From Methanobacterium sp. (GTDB lineage: Archaea; Methanobacteriota; Methanobacteria; Methanobacteriales; Methanobacteriaceae): DNA of 8,340 nt. Shown here in pieces: positions 7,801 through 8,340 of this stretch (the first letter of the stretch is position 1; each line of letters begins with the position of its first letter). The translations under genes were made by a program, and so were the position numbers. Where the stretch lies: positions 3,720 through 12,059 of the forward strand of contig PLXT01000080.1 in the NCBI GenBank assembly GCA_003151535.1, read 5' to 3'. The notes under the pieces are model-generated. The model did no database searches and was not told where the DNA came from. It saw only the letters and a list, made by a program, of their open reading frames with translations.

Positions 7801-8340
7801 GAGCCCACTTTCTGTTGCCCAGTTTATTGATCCAAAAAATTCCCAGGATCTCAGATTCGATGTCGTTATATTTGATGAGGCAAGTCAGGTGAAACCTGAA
7901 GATGCACTTGGAGCATTTTTAAGAGCTAACCAGGCTGTTGTAATGGGAGATACTCGACAACTGCCACCTACTTCCTTCTTTGATATCATGTTAGAAACCG
8001 ATGAAGATGAAGATTATGAAATAGCATCTTTATCTGATATGGAGAGTATACTTCACCTTTGTAAAGGAAGGTTCCCAACCAAAATGCTTAGATGGCATTA
8101 CCGAAGCAGGCACGAATCACTCATAGCACTTTCAAATCAGGAATTCTATGATAACAATCTGCTTATTTATCCTTCACCTTGCCATGAAACAATTAGCCTC
8201 GGATTAAAGTTCGAGTATATGGAAGATACGGTGTATGATCGTGGCAGAAGTGCTTCCAATAGGATGGAAGCAAGGAGTGTTGTTGAAGCTGCTGGTGAGC
8301 ACTATAAAAGATACGGGGAAACTAAGAGTTTGGGTATAGG
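4877..8340 (+). CDS. Large DUF4011-type SF1 helicase, 3' end outside window
   Basis: The frame is open from ATG 4877 to the last base: 1154 codons with no stop, so the protein is incomplete at its C terminus. Residues 16-32 (LRKNLLDLTMRNKLLNF) are the N-terminal DUF4011 signature. Residues 163-180 (LEEQGYNILYLALGFLEW) and the following PLILIPV strand belong to the same domain. The SF1 motor follows: a Q-motif-like glutamine at 342, Walker A GPPGTGKS (359-366, catalytic K365), and FVSEKMAALEVVKDRL typical of motif Ia. A lysine- and glutamate-rich, mostly helical insertion of roughly 560-600 residues comes next. Then come Walker B FDEASQ (999-1004), motif III GDTRQLPP (1024-1031) and motif IV RWHYRSRH (1072-1079). 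RecA domain 2 is only begun. Related full-length proteins are about 1500-2000 residues and often end in a Vsr/MTES_1575-like nuclease and/or DUF3320, but those are not visible here. The role is probably ATP-driven nucleic-acid translocation or unwinding. Defence or repair is an inference from relatives, not shown here. A GGGGA ribosome binding site at 4866-4870 supports the start. Confidence 0.9.
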   Translation, partial: MERSANVNIEVKIMALRKNLLDLTMRNKLLNFKPQVRSIRVVDEIPTEIYQLMVLEDKKMQFMPRQVTETKQNPINSDVEFKDKSQGIKGINETEIDGNYKEEEELKLTLDISDKEASLLWKLPLPNQKVASKHQNLFLQTVHEAEELQKRLFYINQQSKSVLEEQGYNILYLALGFLEWTENNEPDNKHRAPLILIPVALERKKVRGSFKLVWTGEDIIPNISLQEKLLEQGIELPDFEMPEQKEGIYHYFESVDEAIEPKKQWNVIYDIYLNFFSFTKFVMYKDLDPESWEGSSITENPIIQSLFDHSEDLDEPEFHEEDVDKKLKSRDIYHVVDADSSQIAVIEESKSGKNMVVEGPPGTGKSQTIVNLISELIANDKSVLFVSEKMAALEVVKDRLDNIGLGEFCFELHSHKSNKKNVLKGIERSIYGHPETMGSMDEEFDELEKLKMELNNYNHVLHTPLGKSGFSPFHLFGMKEESIQYFKKVKRNISRAHIENPENFSSKDWKNAVSTLKNVSEVIIPLKPISKNPWFNTQPGTILPTDKEDINELLKKCVSTLNDLEVDLYELVELTGIRKPLNKGEMDNSIKIALLIASPITTNPEVLYNPVWEMGRTDIIKIIDLLVEYNSNNEKLKERFKKGVLNTDIQQLHDEYVENSSKFLKSFRGRYKKSKDQISNLYNGEVPEEDKIIIEDLESLIDCQIILNRINELESEAKAVFGKEWKGRKTDLDTIKELAEWVLTIKKLLKTGKITERTFNIIENGPDSAKINGTIQKLNKDYKLFLKVYNNIKKYITIDEELVFKAKLKYVHFHAMESKIEDFQNGMPLLQKWSQLTAILAEKPSDISSPVIELIKADKIEIEDIIPCLMANFADDLLRNAFLNNPVLSNFIGEIHERKIDRFIDLDRDVISLNRRRIANRISSHRPQINSTASRNSELGILLSEFNRKRGHMPIRKLLSNAGGLIQKIKPCFMMSPLSVAQFIDPKNSQDLRFDVVIFDEASQVKPEDALGAFLRANQAVVMGDTRQLPPTSFFDIMLETDEDEDYEIASLSDMESILHLCKGRFPTKMLRWHYRSRHESLIALSNQEFYDNNLLIYPSPCHETISLGLKFEYMEDTVYDRGRSASNRMEARSVVEAAGEHYKRYGETKSLGI

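Overview
The window looks like part of the chromosome of a methanogenic archaeon, most likely Methanobacterium or a close relative. This is inferred from several things together: an AT-rich base composition, AGA/AGG and ATA codon use, GGTG/GGAG-type ribosome binding sites, TATA-like boxes upstream of genes, oligo-T runs after a gene, and protein types common in that group (a ten-cysteine DUF2769-like domain, stand-alone archaeal glutamate-synthase-like FMN proteins, and PAS/HisKA_2 histidine kinases). All four genes lie on the + strand. I see no rRNA, tRNA, CRISPR array or insertion sequence.

Layout: 1-191 is a non-coding leader with candidate promoter elements and a 7-bp inverted repeat. 192-1949 encodes a rubredoxin domain fused to a complete thiamine-diphosphate (ThDP) enzyme of the acetolactate synthase/pyruvate oxidase superfamily. 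After a 47-nt gap, 1997-3499 encodes a cysteine-rich DUF2769-like domain fused to the FMN/Fe-S catalytic domain of glutamate synthase. The two are probably co-transcribed. Both couple an enzyme core to an N-terminal metal-binding, apparently redox-active module, so they may form an undescribed electron-transfer pair.

3545-4586 is a PAS-HisKA_2-HATPase histidine kinase whose 5' third is broken by two one-base losses (near 3600 and near 3681). The rest is well preserved, so this is either a very recent pseudogene or the result of two sequencing errors in homopolymers. 4587-4876 is a non-coding AT-rich stretch with oligo-T runs (probable terminator), two short dyads and a TATA-like box.

From 4877 to the right edge an open frame of at least 1154 codons encodes a large SF1 helicase of the DUF4011 (COG1112-like) type. 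Its C-terminal part, where a nuclease-like or DUF3320 domain would be expected, lies outside the window. Such proteins are often accessory or defence-associated, but nothing else in the window supports a defence island.

The genes fall into three apparently independent units: the redox pair, the signalling gene and the helicase.
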